Source: Anaerophaga thermohalophila DSM 12881 (lineage in GTDB: Bacteria > Bacteroidota > Bacteroidia > Bacteroidales > Marinilabiliaceae). From it: a stretch of DNA of 43,679 nt. The stretch is from positions 1-43,679 of the forward strand of contig NZ_AEWI01000058.1 in NCBI RefSeq assembly GCF_000191885.1, given 5' to 3'. This document shows positions 1 through 9,302 of this stretch, piece after piece. Numbering within the stretch: position 1 is the stretch's first letter; each line of letters starts with the position of its first letter. Under the pieces are notes generated by a model. It worked only from the letters and a program-made list of their open reading frames with translations. It was not told the DNA's origin and searched no databases. The translations under genes and the position numbers were made by a program.

Positions 1-2544
1 CTCATTATATTCTGCAGCCTCAGCTTCATTCTGAAGAATGCCTCCCACTTTGTATCCATAAAAGTATGGGAAAACTTCACCGTTTTTACCTTTTACAAAG
101 TCTCCAACTCCGGTAGCACCAGCACTCTGGTAGATTTGCTCACCCGACTCATTACCCATATCAATGAGTTCGTTTTGCAGATATGAGGCGTTTCCGCTGA
201 CAGTATATTTAAAATCACCAACACGTCCGTTGTATGTCAACTCAAATTCGAGACCACTGTTTTCCATTTCTCCGGCATTGGCAATGGGTGCACCTTTCCC
301 CACATAAGCAGGAATAGGCTGATCCATCAACATTCCGTCGGTGGTCTTTTTGAAATAATCGAACCCAAAAATCAGAGCACTATCGAAAAAACGTGAATCA
401 AATCCAATGTCAATTTGTTCGGACTCTTCCCACTTAAGATCCGGATTGGCAATACGGGCAGGGCTGGCACCATATTGCATGGCTGAATAATCACCTGAAC
501 CGAAATAGTAGTTTTGGTTTCCGTTCATCAAAGAGGTATAGGCAAAGTTACCAATCCTCTCATTCCCGTTTTTACCCCAGCTAGCACGTAATTTCAGGTA
601 GGTAAACCAACCGGGACGGCCATCCAAGAACGACTCGTTGGTAACATTCCAGCCAACAGAAAATGAAGGAAAAACAGCCCACTTATTGTCAGAACCAAAA
701 TGAGAGGAACCATCACGACGAACCGTTGCCTGGAACATATATTTCTCATTGAAGTTATAATCGACACGACCAAAATAGGATGCCAGTGTTTCAGAAGAGA
801 AACCGCCAGTTCCACCTGCTACACGCTCATCATCGCGATCGGCTATGGCGTAATCGATAACTGCCTTATCAGGGTTGTTCTCCAACAGGTCATAATCGTC
901 ACCATACAATTCCCTGAGTTTATATTCTTGTGCCGACTGGCCAAGCAATACGGTAAGGTTATGAATTCCGTTAAAGCTTTTCGAATAGGTAAGTGTATTT
1001 TCTAACTGCCATTTGAAGCCACGGTGCATATTGGAATATACATGACTTCGGGTAAAGTCTTTTCCCTGGGTAGCCAGAAAATGTTCAAAAGTGTACCCGT
1101 CATTGCCCCAGAAAGCAAGATCAACGCCATAACTTGATTTAAACTTCAGGCCTTCAACAACGTCGAGTTCGCCCCAAAAAGATGAAACAAACTTGTCGGA
1201 ATTGCCCTGGCTTCCCGTAGGCGCGTCAAGCATGGCCACCGGGTTGGCAATCTCTTGAAATCCTGAAGGAGGGATGGAATATACCCTTCCCTGATCATCT
1301 GTGACGGCAGTAGGATGGTCTGCCAATACCTGTTCCGGATTCGTTGAATAAACAGGAATTGTCGGGTTAAATGCCAATGCACTTCCCAACACAGAACCAT
1401 ATTCCGAGTTGGTCTCGATACCCGATGACTTTATCCTTGAGTAACCGGCATTTACACCCACTTTCAGATTGTTCAGGAACCAGCGATCGGCTTCAAAAAC
1501 ATTATACGTGTTATTGGTCCGTATACTATAACGCTTATAATTAGAGCGATCGTAGTTACCCCCAACAATACCTTCCTGATTAAAATACCCGAAAGAAACA
1601 AAATAAGTTGCCCTGTCGTTACCACCACTCACACTAATTTGATGATTCTGAACAGGTGCATCGTAATTGAAGGTTTCATCCTGCCAGTCGGTTCCTTCTC
1701 CGACATTGGCTATTTCCTCCTGTGTATAACGAGGTGCATTGCCATCATTCAGCAATGACTCATTCATTATCACCATATATTCACGGGCATTCAGGACAGA
1801 ACGCTTTTTCCATGGATTCTGCCAGCCATAAGAAAAGTCATAATTAATACGGGCGTCTCCGCTTTTCCCCGACTTTGTAGTAATCAGGATAACACCATTA
1901 GCTGCACGTGTTCCGTATACTGCAGCTGAAGCAGCATCTTTCAGGACTTCTACCGATTCAATATCGGTCGGATTCAGAAAATCGATACCACCATCAACGG
2001 CCATCCCGTCAACAATATAAAGAGGTTCGCTGTTATTAATTGTGCCAACACCTCTGATGCGCACTTTAGAATCAGAACCGGGTTGTCCCGAACTCTGAGT
2101 GATCTGAACTCCCGAAACTTTTCCTTTCAGGACATCTTCAATCCGCGATGGAGTTGTCTTCTCAAGGTCTTCAGAAGAAACACTACTAATAGCAGCGGTT
2201 ACAACACTCTTCTTCTGAACACCGTAACCTACTACCACAACTTCATCCAGACCGGTTACTTCTTCTTCCATCCGTACATTGATGGTCGATTGGTCTGCGA
2301 CAACTTCAACGGTCCTCATACCTATAAAAGAGAAAACCATCGTTGCTCCTTCCTGAAGCGTCAACGAATAGTTCCCGTCTACATTGGTAATCGTACCGTT
2401 GGTTGTACCTTTCTCTACGACGCTCACTCCCGGAATGGGGGAGCCGTCTGATGCGGAGGTTACCTTTCCTGTAACGGTAATCTCCTGTGCGAACAATACT
2501 GTTGTCCACATCAATAAAAACAAAATTCCTAATGTTTTTCTCAT
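1..2544 (-). CDS. SusC/RagA-family TonB-linked outer-membrane receptor, 3' end beyond window
   Basis: This outer-membrane TonB-dependent transporter takes up glycans or other large nutrients, normally with a SusD lipoprotein. The 848 codons seen run from an ATG at 2544 and stay open to the window edge, so the C-terminal barrel strands and any susD gene lie outside. The start gives a signal peptide (MRKTLGILFLLMWTTVLFAQ). A CarboxypepD_reg-like domain follows (about residues 22-100, with the typical KGTTNGTITNVDGNYSL). Next come the plug domain with YGVQKKSVVTAAIS and the SusC-type motif YIVDGMAVDGG, then AAVYGTRAANGVILITTKSG. Barrel sequence continues to the edge. Family assignment is firm; the substrate cannot be told. 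No regulator gene adjoins it on this side. Confidence 0.95.
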   Translation of the reverse strand, partial: MRKTLGILFLLMWTTVLFAQEITVTGKVTSASDGSPIPGVSVVEKGTTNGTITNVDGNYSLTLQEGATMVFSFIGMRTVEVVADQSTINVRMEEEVTGLDEVVVVGYGVQKKSVVTAAISSVSSEDLEKTTPSRIEDVLKGKVSGVQITQSSGQPGSDSKVRIRGVGTINNSEPLYIVDGMAVDGGIDFLNPTDIESVEVLKDAASAAVYGTRAANGVILITTKSGKSGDARINYDFSYGWQNPWKKRSVLNAREYMVIMNESLLNDGNAPRYTQEEIANVGEGTDWQDETFNYDAPVQNHQISVSGGNDRATYFVSFGYFNQEGIVGGNYDRSNYKRYSIRTNNTYNVFEADRWFLNNLKVGVNAGYSRIKSSGIETNSEYGSVLGSALAFNPTIPVYSTNPEQVLADHPTAVTDDQGRVYSIPPSGFQEIANPVAMLDAPTGSQGNSDKFVSSFWGELDVVEGLKFKSSYGVDLAFWGNDGYTFEHFLATQGKDFTRSHVYSNMHRGFKWQLENTLTYSKSFNGIHNLTVLLGQSAQEYKLRELYGDDYDLLENNPDKAVIDYAIADRDDERVAGGTGGFSSETLASYFGRVDYNFNEKYMFQATVRRDGSSHFGSDNKWAVFPSFSVGWNVTNESFLDGRPGWFTYLKLRASWGKNGNERIGNFAYTSLMNGNQNYYFGSGDYSAMQYGASPARIANPDLKWEESEQIDIGFDSRFFDSALIFGFDYFKKTTDGMLMDQPIPAYVGKGAPIANAGEMENSGLEFELTYNGRVGDFKYTVSGNASYLQNELIDMGNESGEQIYQSAGATGVGDFVKGKNGEVFPYFYGYKVGGILQNEAEAAEYNE

Positions 2545-2605
2545 AACAAAACTGATTTGGAAATTTTAGTAAAACATGTTGCAAACTTATACCCGAATGT
2601 TAACT

Positions 2606-2669
2606 ACTCATAAATTTTTACCTCATAAAAAACTCATCGTTATACATTTTTTAACTCATAAAAAACTCA
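2606..2669. promoter_or_regulatory. Direct repeats upstream of the SusC gene (possible operator)
   Basis: The 15-mer CTCATAAAAAACTCA occurs at 2622-2636 and again at 2655-2669, 33 bp apart, or about three helical turns. A shorter match (ACTCATAAA) begins near 2606. They lie 60-130 bp upstream of the receptor start codon. Binding of a regulator is inferred only from repetition and spacing; the AT-rich composition makes chance similarity possible. Confidence 0.35.
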
Positions 2670-2855
2670 CCTATTTTATTTCTTTTAATTGTATATCAAC
2701 TTTTTATATTTTACACTTAGTATTCACTTATTTTGTGAATAAAACTCACATTTCTTTTATCAATAATAATTAGATGAATAATGTTTGTTAACATTTCGAA
2801 GGAAATTACCAATTATAAATGCACAATAACAGGAAGAGATTAATGCTCAAAGCAA

Positions 2856-2927
2856 GTTAAGGTTGAGGTTAAGGTTGAGGTTAAGGTTAAGGTTAAGGTT
2901 GAGGTTGAGGTTGAGGTTGAGGTTAAG
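2856..2927. repeat. Hexanucleotide tandem array, 12 units of GTTRAG
   Basis: Twelve consecutive 6-bp units, each GTTAAG or GTTGAG, form an uninterrupted 72-bp array. Only the fourth base varies. A related but more degenerate array is at 28861-29033. It is noncoding, directly followed by a GAATTC site. Confidence 0.9.
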
Positions 2928-3121
2928 AATTCATCACAGAGGACACAGATAACACAGATTTGATTTGGATCATTGTTGAATTATCAATTACCTGCATATC
3001 AAACGACAGACAAGCCATTGCATCTGTAGCCTTACAAAAGAAATAAGTATGCATCGAGGTTTAACGAAATATTGCATTTGATTTGACAGACAGAATTGCT
3101 ATTTTCAGCCCAAAAAAGAAT

Positions 3122-4147
3122 ATGGCTTTAAGATTAATGGAGGTCGTTGTTCCGAACCAAAGAAAGCAGGAACTATATGGTTTAATCAGGGGAGAATCAC
3201 TGATTGAAAGCTGGTACCAGATAATAGATGAAAAACGATATAAGTTATCTTTGTTATTACCGGTTGAAGAGAGCGAAAAACTGATTACCAAACTTGAACG
3301 ACATTTCTCGGATACCGGAACATTCAGGATTGTTCTTTATCCGGTAGAAGCAACCATTCCCCGACCAAAAGAACCGGAGCCGGCAGAAGGCCGCGGCTCA
3401 ACCTCCACGAAGGCAGAAAAGACAAAACAGGGACGGATCAGCAGAGAAGAGCTGTATCACGATCTGGTAGATTCCACCAGACTTACCTGGGTATTTGTTG
3501 TTTTGATGCTCGCGTCAACCATTGTTGCTGCAACCGGAATACTTCGTAATAGCGAAGCCATCATAATTGGCTCCATGGTAATTGCACCATTCCTGGGACC
3601 CAATGTAGCATTATCGCTTGCCACCACCCTGGCCGATTTTCGGTTGGCAAAAAACGCATTGCGTGTTACGGCAACCGGCATTGTTATCTCTTTGATATTT
3701 TCTGTTTTTTTGGGCATGATCATTAAAATAGATCCTGGCATTCAGCAGATTGCCTCCAGAACCCAACCCAATCTTGGAGATATAGGCCTTTCTCTGGCTT
3801 CGGGCGTTGCAGGAGCACTGGCATTTACGACAGGCGTTGCTACTGCCTTGGTAGGTGTAATGGTCGCAGTAGCCATATTGCCTCCCCTTGTTGTATTTGG
3901 ATTGCTTATCGGAGCCGGCCTCTGGGGAAATGCTACAGGCGCTCTCCTGCTTCTTCTTATCAATATTATTTGTATCAATCTGGCAGGTGTAATAACATTT
4001 GTTGTACAAGGCATTAAGCCGGCAAACTGGCATGAAGAGGGAAAAGCCAGAAACACTTCAAAAATTGCTATAACAATATGGGCTGTTTTATTGCTGCTTC
4101 TTACCTTCTTTTTGTATTACAGCCACATAAATTTCGACTTTTTGTAA
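3122..4147 (+). CDS. DUF389 family integral membrane protein
   Basis: This is a DUF389 / TIGR00341 membrane protein of unknown transport role. I chose ATG 3122 (MALRLMEVVVPNQRK), which matches the usual family start; a TTG at 3083 would add 13 residues. A soluble N-terminal part (about residues 1-120) ends in a charged, Pro-rich linker. The rest is hydrophobic, with about six membrane segments. The conserved stretch SEAIIIGSMVIAPFLGP lies around residue 160, and the C-terminal helix is WAVLLLLLTFFLYY. Length (341 aa) is normal. It is followed by two MITE copies and then an MscS channel gene on the same strand; the 327-bp gap argues against one simple operon. Family call is firm; function is unknown. 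Confidence 0.88.
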   Translation: MALRLMEVVVPNQRKQELYGLIRGESLIESWYQIIDEKRYKLSLLLPVEESEKLITKLERHFSDTGTFRIVLYPVEATIPRPKEPEPAEGRGSTSTKAEKTKQGRISREELYHDLVDSTRLTWVFVVLMLASTIVAATGILRNSEAIIIGSMVIAPFLGPNVALSLATTLADFRLAKNALRVTATGIVISLIFSVFLGMIIKIDPGIQQIASRTQPNLGDIGLSLASGVAGALAFTTGVATALVGVMVAVAILPPLVVFGLLIGAGLWGNATGALLLLLINIICINLAGVITFVVQGIKPANWHEEGKARNTSKIAITIWAVLLLLLTFFLYYSHINFDFL

Positions 4148-4160
4148 ATGATTTACTATT

Positions 4161-4301
4161 GAGTGCGGTATAAAAAGCATATTTTTGTCAAAATCAAGGC
4201 GTTTTAAATTTTTGTACCGGAGTTAACTTGTTGTTAATGAGGATGCAAAAATTTAAAACAACAACGAGTTTGGCAACAAAGATGCTTTTTAGACCGGCCT
4301 C
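4161..4301 (+). mobile_element. Palindromic MITE-like element, copy A (141 bp)
   Basis: Left end GAGTGCGGTATAAAAAGCAT and right end ATGCTTTTTAGACCGGCCTC are imperfect inverted repeats. The whole element folds back on itself around a TTAACTTGTTGTTAA centre. Copy B follows after a 6-bp AATATT spacer. ACTATT flanks the A+B pair on both outer sides (4155-4160 and 4449-4454), as expected of a 6-bp target duplication. It carries no gene. Confidence 0.85.
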
Positions 4302-4307
4302 AATATT

Positions 4308-4448
4308 GAGTGCTTTATGAATAGCATATTTTGTCAAAATCAAGACATTTTAAATGCTTGTAACGAGTTTAAAATGTTGTTAATGAGGATTTAATAATTT
4401 AAAAACAACAATAAATTCAGCAACAAAGATGCTTTTTAGACCAGACTC
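4308..4448 (+). mobile_element. Palindromic MITE-like element, copy B (141 bp, diverged)
   Basis: Same length and orientation as copy A, with more substitutions (GAGTGCTTTATGAATAGCAT at the left). The arrangement looks like tandem insertion sharing one copy of the target hexamer. The pair fills the spacer between the DUF389 and MscS genes. Confidence 0.8.
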
Positions 4449-4474
4449 ACTATTAAAAATAAAAACTCAAAGAA

Positions 4475-5305
4475 ATGGAAAATGTTAAGAACTGGTTCAG
4501 TAATCCTGAACTGATTATGACATTTGTCATAAAATATGGAGGACAACTTTTGTTTGCCATCATAACACTTATTATCGGACTGTGGATAATAAGTCTGCTA
4601 ATGAAAGGAATGAAAAAAATGTTTATTGCCAGAGACGTTGAACCCGGCCTTCAATCATTCCTATTAAGTGTTAGTAGGATCGCACTTAAAATAATGCTGT
4701 TCATCAGCGTTATATCCATGCTGGGCATCCGGATGACTTCGTTTATCGCCGTTTTAGGTGCTGCCGGCCTGGCCATTGGTATGGCTCTGAGCGGTTCACT
4801 TCAAAACTTTGCGGGTGGCGTTATGATTCTTATTTTCAAACCCTTTAAAGTGGGTGATTACATCACCGCACAGGGAGAGTCGGGAACTGTCAAAGAAATT
4901 CAGATTTTTCACACCATTTTAAATTCGCCTGACAAAAAGACCATTATCTTGCCCAACGGAGCACTCTCGACCGGTTCTCTTACCAATTATTCCACCGAAC
5001 CCCGGCGACGGGTTGACTTTACTTTCAGTATCGGTTACGGCGATGATATCGACAAAGCTAAAGAGGTAATAATGGGGATTATTAACCGGGATGAACGGAT
5101 ACTTAAAGAACCAGAACCATTTATCGGCGTAATCAATCTTGGCAACAGTTCGGTTGACCTTGTCGTAAGGGTATGGGCTAATGCCACCGATTACTGGGGA
5201 ATATTTTTCGATATGCAGGAAACTGTGAAAAAAGAATTTGACAAACAAGGCATTTCAATTCCATTCCCCCAACAGGATGTGCATCTTTATCAGACCAGGC
5301 AGTAA
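4475..5305 (+). CDS. mscS: MscS-family small-conductance mechanosensitive channel
   Basis: This inner-membrane channel opens on membrane tension and releases solutes after osmotic downshock. At 276 aa it has the length of E. coli MscS. There are three N-terminal membrane helices. The third is the pore-lining glycine/alanine helix (around LGAAGLAIGMALSGSLQNFAGG, residues about 93-115), followed by the FKPFKVGDYI turn into the cytoplasmic beta domain. The conserved LPNGALSTGSLTNYS segment follows. The C-terminal vestibule domain is complete and ends in PFPQQDVHLYQ. Start ATG 4475 is the only reasonable choice. Assignment is firm. Confidence 0.95.
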   Translation: MENVKNWFSNPELIMTFVIKYGGQLLFAIITLIIGLWIISLLMKGMKKMFIARDVEPGLQSFLLSVSRIALKIMLFISVISMLGIRMTSFIAVLGAAGLAIGMALSGSLQNFAGGVMILIFKPFKVGDYITAQGESGTVKEIQIFHTILNSPDKKTIILPNGALSTGSLTNYSTEPRRRVDFTFSIGYGDDIDKAKEVIMGIINRDERILKEPEPFIGVINLGNSSVDLVVRVWANATDYWGIFFDMQETVKKEFDKQGISIPFPQQDVHLYQTRQ

Positions 5306-5406
5306 GCCTACAATTGTTTGACAGGCAGACACGAATTAATTTCAAATTCTGATATCATAAATTTTTGCCATTTTTGAAGCCAGGATACATAAAACCGGAT
5401 TTTTTT

Positions 5407-6453
5407 ATGGACAGACAAAACCGGAAAAACAGAATTTTACCCGCTGAATGGGAATCTCAGGATGCCGTATTACTGGCCTGGCCGCATGAGGAAACCGACT
5501 GGGAACCGATGCTGCAGGAAACCCGCGATTGCTTCCGGAAAATCATTGATACAATAACCCGGTTTGAAGATGTTGTATTATTAGTTGATGATAACGACCA
5601 AAATCCATCATCCCGGTTCAGATTCCCGGAGCGGTTGCAAATTGTCAAAGTTCCGGTAAATGATACCTGGGCAAGGGATTTCGGTCCTCTTTTGGTTAAA
5701 GAAAACAGAAAATACATCGCCGTTGATTTTAAATTCAACGGATGGGGACTTAAATTCGCAGCCGATAAGGACAATCTCATCACACAGCGTCTTTTTGAAA
5801 ATCGCATCTTTTCGCAAGATGTTGTCAGAGAAAACCGGTTGAATTTCGTGCTGGAAGGCGGCAGCATAGAATCAGACGGGAAAGGAACGGTACTTACAAC
5901 CAGCCGGTGCCTTTTGTCACCCAACCGCAACGGCAGATACTCAAAAAATGAAATTGAAGACAGGCTCAAACAATTCCTTGGCGCAAATAACATTTTATGG
6001 CTTGAGAACGGGTATCTGGCAGGCGACGATACCGACAGCCACATAGATACCCTTGCCCGGTTTTGTGATCCCGGAACAATTGTTTATATTAAAACGGACA
6101 ACCCGGAGGATGAACATTTCGAAGCACTGAACAAAATGGAAAATCAACTCCGAAAATTCAAAACCACCGAAGGAAAATCTTACAACCTTATCCCGCTGCC
6201 AATGGCCGACCCGGTTTATCACAACAACCAGTGTCTGCCGGCTACCTATGCAAATTTCCTCATCATTAACCATGCTGTCCTGGTCCCATTTTACAACAGC
6301 CCTAAAGACATAGAGGCCAAAAAAATATTTGAAAAAATTTTCCCAAATCGTGAAGTAATCGGAATTGATTGCCGTCCGTTAATAAAACAGAACGGATCGT
6401 TGCACTGCGTGACCATGCAATTGCCACAGGGGAGTTTAAGAAAGCAGGTCTGA
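5407..6453 (+). CDS. aguA: Agmatine deiminase
   Basis: It hydrolyses agmatine to N-carbamoylputrescine and ammonia, the first step of the arginine-decarboxylase route to putrescine. ATG 5407 (MDRQNRKNRILPAEWESQ) fits the family start better than the in-frame TTG at 5365. The 348-aa protein belongs to the peptidyl-arginine/agmatine deiminase fold. Motifs seen are WPHEETDW near the N terminus, NDTWARDFGP, the LEGGSIESDG loop, GDDTDSHIDTLARF with its catalytic His, and NGSLHCVTMQLPQG carrying the nucleophile Cys (residue 334). The next gene is aguB, which uses its product; the 98-bp gap and shared strand suggest co-transcription. Confidence 0.94.
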   Translation: MDRQNRKNRILPAEWESQDAVLLAWPHEETDWEPMLQETRDCFRKIIDTITRFEDVVLLVDDNDQNPSSRFRFPERLQIVKVPVNDTWARDFGPLLVKENRKYIAVDFKFNGWGLKFAADKDNLITQRLFENRIFSQDVVRENRLNFVLEGGSIESDGKGTVLTTSRCLLSPNRNGRYSKNEIEDRLKQFLGANNILWLENGYLAGDDTDSHIDTLARFCDPGTIVYIKTDNPEDEHFEALNKMENQLRKFKTTEGKSYNLIPLPMADPVYHNNQCLPATYANFLIINHAVLVPFYNSPKDIEAKKIFEKIFPNREVIGIDCRPLIKQNGSLHCVTMQLPQGSLRKQV

Positions 6454-6551
6454 AGGTTGATTCGTTAATTGACAGGTTGTCAAACAGTTTAGTAAATTAG
6501 TAAATCGACAGATTGTCAGGTCATTCGTTGAATAGAATAAAAATACCATTC

Positions 6552-7436
6552 ATGCTTAGAACAGGAATCATACAACAAAGCAATACAGCCAATATTCAGG
6601 ACAACATAGAACGTCTGGAAAAGAGCATCCGGCAGCTTGCCAAAAAGGGTGCTCAGTTGGTTGTGTTACAGGAGTTACACAACAGTCTCTATTTTTGTCA
6701 GACTGAAGAGACCGGTTTATTTGATTTGGCTGAACCTATTCCCGGGCCTTCAACCGACCGATTCGGGCAGCTGGCCGATGAATTGAATATAGTCATTGTC
6801 ACCTCTCTTTTCGAAAAACGGGCGCCCGGCATTTATCATAACACCGCCGTTGTACTGGAAAAAAATGGGAGCATAGCCGGCAAATACAGGAAAATGCACA
6901 TTCCTGATGACCCGGCCTATTACGAAAAGTTTTATTTTACGCCCGGCGACACAGGGTTTGAGCCGGTGAATACCAGTGTCGGGCGACTGGGCGTGCTGGT
7001 CTGCTGGGACCAGTGGTATCCCGAGGCAGCCAGACTGATGGCCCTGAAAGGTGCTGAATTACTCATCTATCCCACTGCTATCGGTTGGGAATCGTCCGAC
7101 AGCAATGAAGAAAAAAGACGACAAAAAGAGGCTTGGACAATTTCTCAACGCGGACATGCAGTTGCCAACGGACTATCCGTTGTTTCGGTAAACCGTGTGG
7201 GATACGAACCCGATCCGTCCAATGTAACCGGAGGAATACAGTTCTGGGGCAACAGTTTTGCTGCGGGGCCACAGGGAGAAATTCTGATTGAAGCTCCGAC
7301 AGATGCCGAAAGTAATCTCATTATTGACATCGATTTAAAACGTTCGGAAGAAGTAAGAAGAATATGGCCGTTTTTCCGCGACCGCCGCATCGATGCTTAT
7401 CAGGGAATAACGAAACGGTTTCTGGACGAAGTTTGA
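6552..7436 (+). CDS. aguB: N-carbamoylputrescine amidase
   Basis: This nitrilase-superfamily enzyme hydrolyses N-carbamoylputrescine to putrescine, CO2 and ammonia, completing the pathway begun by the preceding agmatine deiminase. ATG 6552 (MLRTGIIQQSN) is preferred over an upstream in-frame TTG at 6513. The 294-aa product shows the Glu-Lys-Cys triad: E41 in LQELHNSLYF, K114 in KYRKMHIPDD, and C151 in VLVCWDQWYPEAAR. The family-typical NSFAAGPQGE and the C-terminal FFRDRRIDAY are present. The aguA-aguB pairing strongly supports the specific substrate. Confidence 0.94.
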   Translation: MLRTGIIQQSNTANIQDNIERLEKSIRQLAKKGAQLVVLQELHNSLYFCQTEETGLFDLAEPIPGPSTDRFGQLADELNIVIVTSLFEKRAPGIYHNTAVVLEKNGSIAGKYRKMHIPDDPAYYEKFYFTPGDTGFEPVNTSVGRLGVLVCWDQWYPEAARLMALKGAELLIYPTAIGWESSDSNEEKRRQKEAWTISQRGHAVANGLSVVSVNRVGYEPDPSNVTGGIQFWGNSFAAGPQGEILIEAPTDAESNLIIDIDLKRSEEVRRIWPFFRDRRIDAYQGITKRFLDEV

Positions 7437-7507
7437 GCGTATGGGCTTCTTATTGCGGAAAATCCTACCATGCTCGTCTCATATCAACAAAAAACAAATT
7501 AACAACT

Positions 7508-8776
7508 ATGGCTATGAAACAAAATTTATTACAATTCATCACCAGGAGTCATCATGCTCTGACTCGCTCATTACCGGCTTTAATAATCTGGAGTGTCCTC
7601 TTTTCATTCATCAACCATGGGTGTAAGACGGCCGATGCCGGAACTTCAGAAAAATGGGTAGGTACCTGGAGCACAGCGCCACAACTTGTAGAACCGCACA
7701 ACATGCCTCCCGAACCCGGTCTGACAAATAACACGCTAAGACAGAAGGTTCGGGTATCGATCGGTGGCGATAGCCTGAGGCTCAGATTCTCGAATAAGTT
7801 CAGTAACAGTCCTGTTACCATGAAAAAAGTGCAAATTGCTGCCGCAAATGACAGCAGTGCCATCGATGTTAACACCATTAAGAATTTATCGTTCAGTGGT
7901 GCCTCCCAAATAACCATGCAACCGGGTTCAACCGTCACATCTGATGCCCTTGCCTTTAACTTAAAACCCAGGATGGACCTTGCCATCACAATCTATTTTG
8001 GACAAACTTCCCCCGATGTCACGGGACACCCGGGCTCACGAACTACCTCCTACCTCATGGAAGGTGACCACGTTTCGGATGCTGTTTTTAATGGCACACA
8101 AACCGACCATTGGTACGTCATCAACGGGATAGATGTAAAAGCTCCGGAATCAGCTGCTGCGGTTGTAACACTGGGTAATTCAATAACAGATGGCCGCGGC
8201 TCAGGCACAAACAAACAAAACAGATGGCCCGACATTCTCTCTGAACGATTACTGGAAAACCCCAAAACTCAAAACATTGGAGTCCTGAACCAGGGAATCG
8301 GGGGAAACTGTGTATTGAGAACATGTCTGGGCCCATCGGCACTCGATCGCTTCGAACGTGATGTTCTGAATCAGCACGGGGTCAAATGGCTGATTATTCT
8401 TGAAGGCGTCAATGATATTGGTCAGACCACCGACAGTGCTGCTGCAGGTCAAGTTGCTCAAAACCTGATATCAGCCTATAAAAAAATGATCGATAAAGCC
8501 CACAAGAACAACATTAAAGTCTATGGAGGAACCATCACACCCATCAAAAAATCATTCTACTACAAAGATTTCCGTGAAACAGCAAGAAAAACTGTAAACG
8601 AATGGATTCGAAACAGCGGCGAATTCGATGCCGTCATAGATTTCGATAAAGCAATGCGAAATCCGGATCAACCGGAGGTTATGAAAGAAACAGTGCACGA
8701 CGGAGATTATCTTCACCCCAACGAAAAAGGACATCGGGTGATGGGAGAAACTGTTAATCCTGAATTGTTCTATTAA
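7508..8776 (+). CDS. Secreted SGNH/GDSL-type hydrolase
   Basis: This is an esterase/lipase-type hydrolase of the SGNH fold, probably acting outside the cytoplasm on esters of sugars or lipids. From ATG 7508 the product is 422 aa; ATG 7514 is equally possible. An N-terminal hydrophobic segment (LPALIIWSVLFSFI) ends near HGC, so export, perhaps as a lipoprotein, is likely. A beta-rich N-terminal domain of about 170 residues precedes the catalytic part. SGNH blocks are visible: VVTLGNSITDGRG (Ser), NQGIGGN (Gly), LEGVNDIG (Asn), and DGDYLHPNEKGH (Asp/His). The open frame reaches back into aguB, but that extension is not credible. Substrate unknown. Confidence 0.9.
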   Translation: MAMKQNLLQFITRSHHALTRSLPALIIWSVLFSFINHGCKTADAGTSEKWVGTWSTAPQLVEPHNMPPEPGLTNNTLRQKVRVSIGGDSLRLRFSNKFSNSPVTMKKVQIAAANDSSAIDVNTIKNLSFSGASQITMQPGSTVTSDALAFNLKPRMDLAITIYFGQTSPDVTGHPGSRTTSYLMEGDHVSDAVFNGTQTDHWYVINGIDVKAPESAAAVVTLGNSITDGRGSGTNKQNRWPDILSERLLENPKTQNIGVLNQGIGGNCVLRTCLGPSALDRFERDVLNQHGVKWLIILEGVNDIGQTTDSAAAGQVAQNLISAYKKMIDKAHKNNIKVYGGTITPIKKSFYYKDFRETARKTVNEWIRNSGEFDAVIDFDKAMRNPDQPEVMKETVHDGDYLHPNEKGHRVMGETVNPELFY

Positions 8777-8788
8777 AAACAAATCATT

Positions 8789-9040
8789 ATGGAATGCAGA
8801 ACCGGTTGTGGAGCTTGTTGTATTGCGCCATCCATATCATCTCCCATTCCAGGAATGCCTGATGGCAAGCCGGCAGGAGTACCATGCATACATCTGACCG
8901 ATGATTACAGATGTGCCATTTTTGATTCTCCTGATCGTCCGGCTGTATGTGCCGGTTTTAAACCCGAAAAAATGATTTGCGGAAACACCCGCCAGGAAGC
9001 ATTGAAAATTCTTTCGGAATTGGAAGAAACCACTCGATAA
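8789..9040 (+). CDS. Small Cys-rich YkgJ-family metal-binding protein
   Basis: This 83-aa protein starts with [15 protein letters not shown], the CxxxCxxCC cluster of the YkgJ-type zinc- or iron-chelating family (UPF0153-like). More cysteines follow in VPCIHL, YRCAIF, AVCAGF and MICGN, matching the family's eight-Cys pattern. It lies 12 bp after the SGNH hydrolase on the same strand, so the two are probably transcribed together, though no functional link is evident. The family's biochemical role is not established. Confidence 0.85.
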   Translation: MECRTGCGACCIAPSISSPIPGMPDGKPAGVPCIHLTDDYRCAIFDSPDRPAVCAGFKPEKMICGNTRQEALKILSELEETTR

Positions 9041-9302
9041 TACCTAAGTTGAGCGATACGGATTTTGCGAAGTATCGCTTTACTTAAAGTTAGCCCCGAT
9101 ATAAAAAGTGTAGGCTTTCACTCAAAATATTGGTGAAAACCTTACACTTTCTATATCGTTGAGCGGAATCGTTTCGCCCGGTTCTACCGCTTGCCTGCAA
9201 AAATATGGGTAATATGTCTTTCCACAGAGCACCTTTTCCAAGGCAAGCGTAACGCAGCAAAGTGATACTTTATGGACAGACACGAAAAGGGCCGTTTTCA
9301 AA
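9041..9302. repeat. Repeat-bearing spacer with a 62-bp hairpin (9097-9158)
   Basis: Nearly the whole spacer looks like repeat sequence. Bases 9097-9158 form a strong inverted repeat: CGATATAaAAAGTGTA on the left, TACACTTTcTATATCG on the right, and an inner TTCAC/GTGAA stem. Near 9267-9282 is ACTTTATGGACAGACA, the inverted counterpart of the terminus seen at 10016-10031, and GCGTTACGCTTGCC is shared with that element in inverse orientation. A diverged member of the second short repeat family is possible at about 9092-9282. The hairpin may also end transcription between the convergent genes. Confidence 0.5.

Larger units (their letters stand above)
2545..3121. other. AT-rich intergenic region between divergent genes
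   Basis: This 577-bp gap separates the SusC receptor (leftward) from the DUF389 gene (rightward). It holds the receptor's upstream region with repeated ACTCATAAA motifs, a GTTRAG hexamer array, and a degraded stretch near 2934-2960 (cacagaggacacagataac) of a kind often seen as filler between Bacteroidota genes. No convincing gene is present; the short open frame at 2576-2773 has no coding character. Confidence 0.6.

Noticed and set aside
2856..2927. CRISPR-like or telomere-like array
   Set aside because: There are no spacers and no cas genes; the 6-bp units are contiguous. Nothing suggests a linear replicon end at this position.
3457..4056. Long open frames opposite the DUF389 gene
   Set aside because: They are antisense to a clear membrane-protein gene and lack domain features or sensible starts.
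5457..6044. 195-codon frame opposite aguA
   Set aside because: Shadow of a conserved enzyme gene; composition is Ser/Arg-rich, as is usual for antisense frames.
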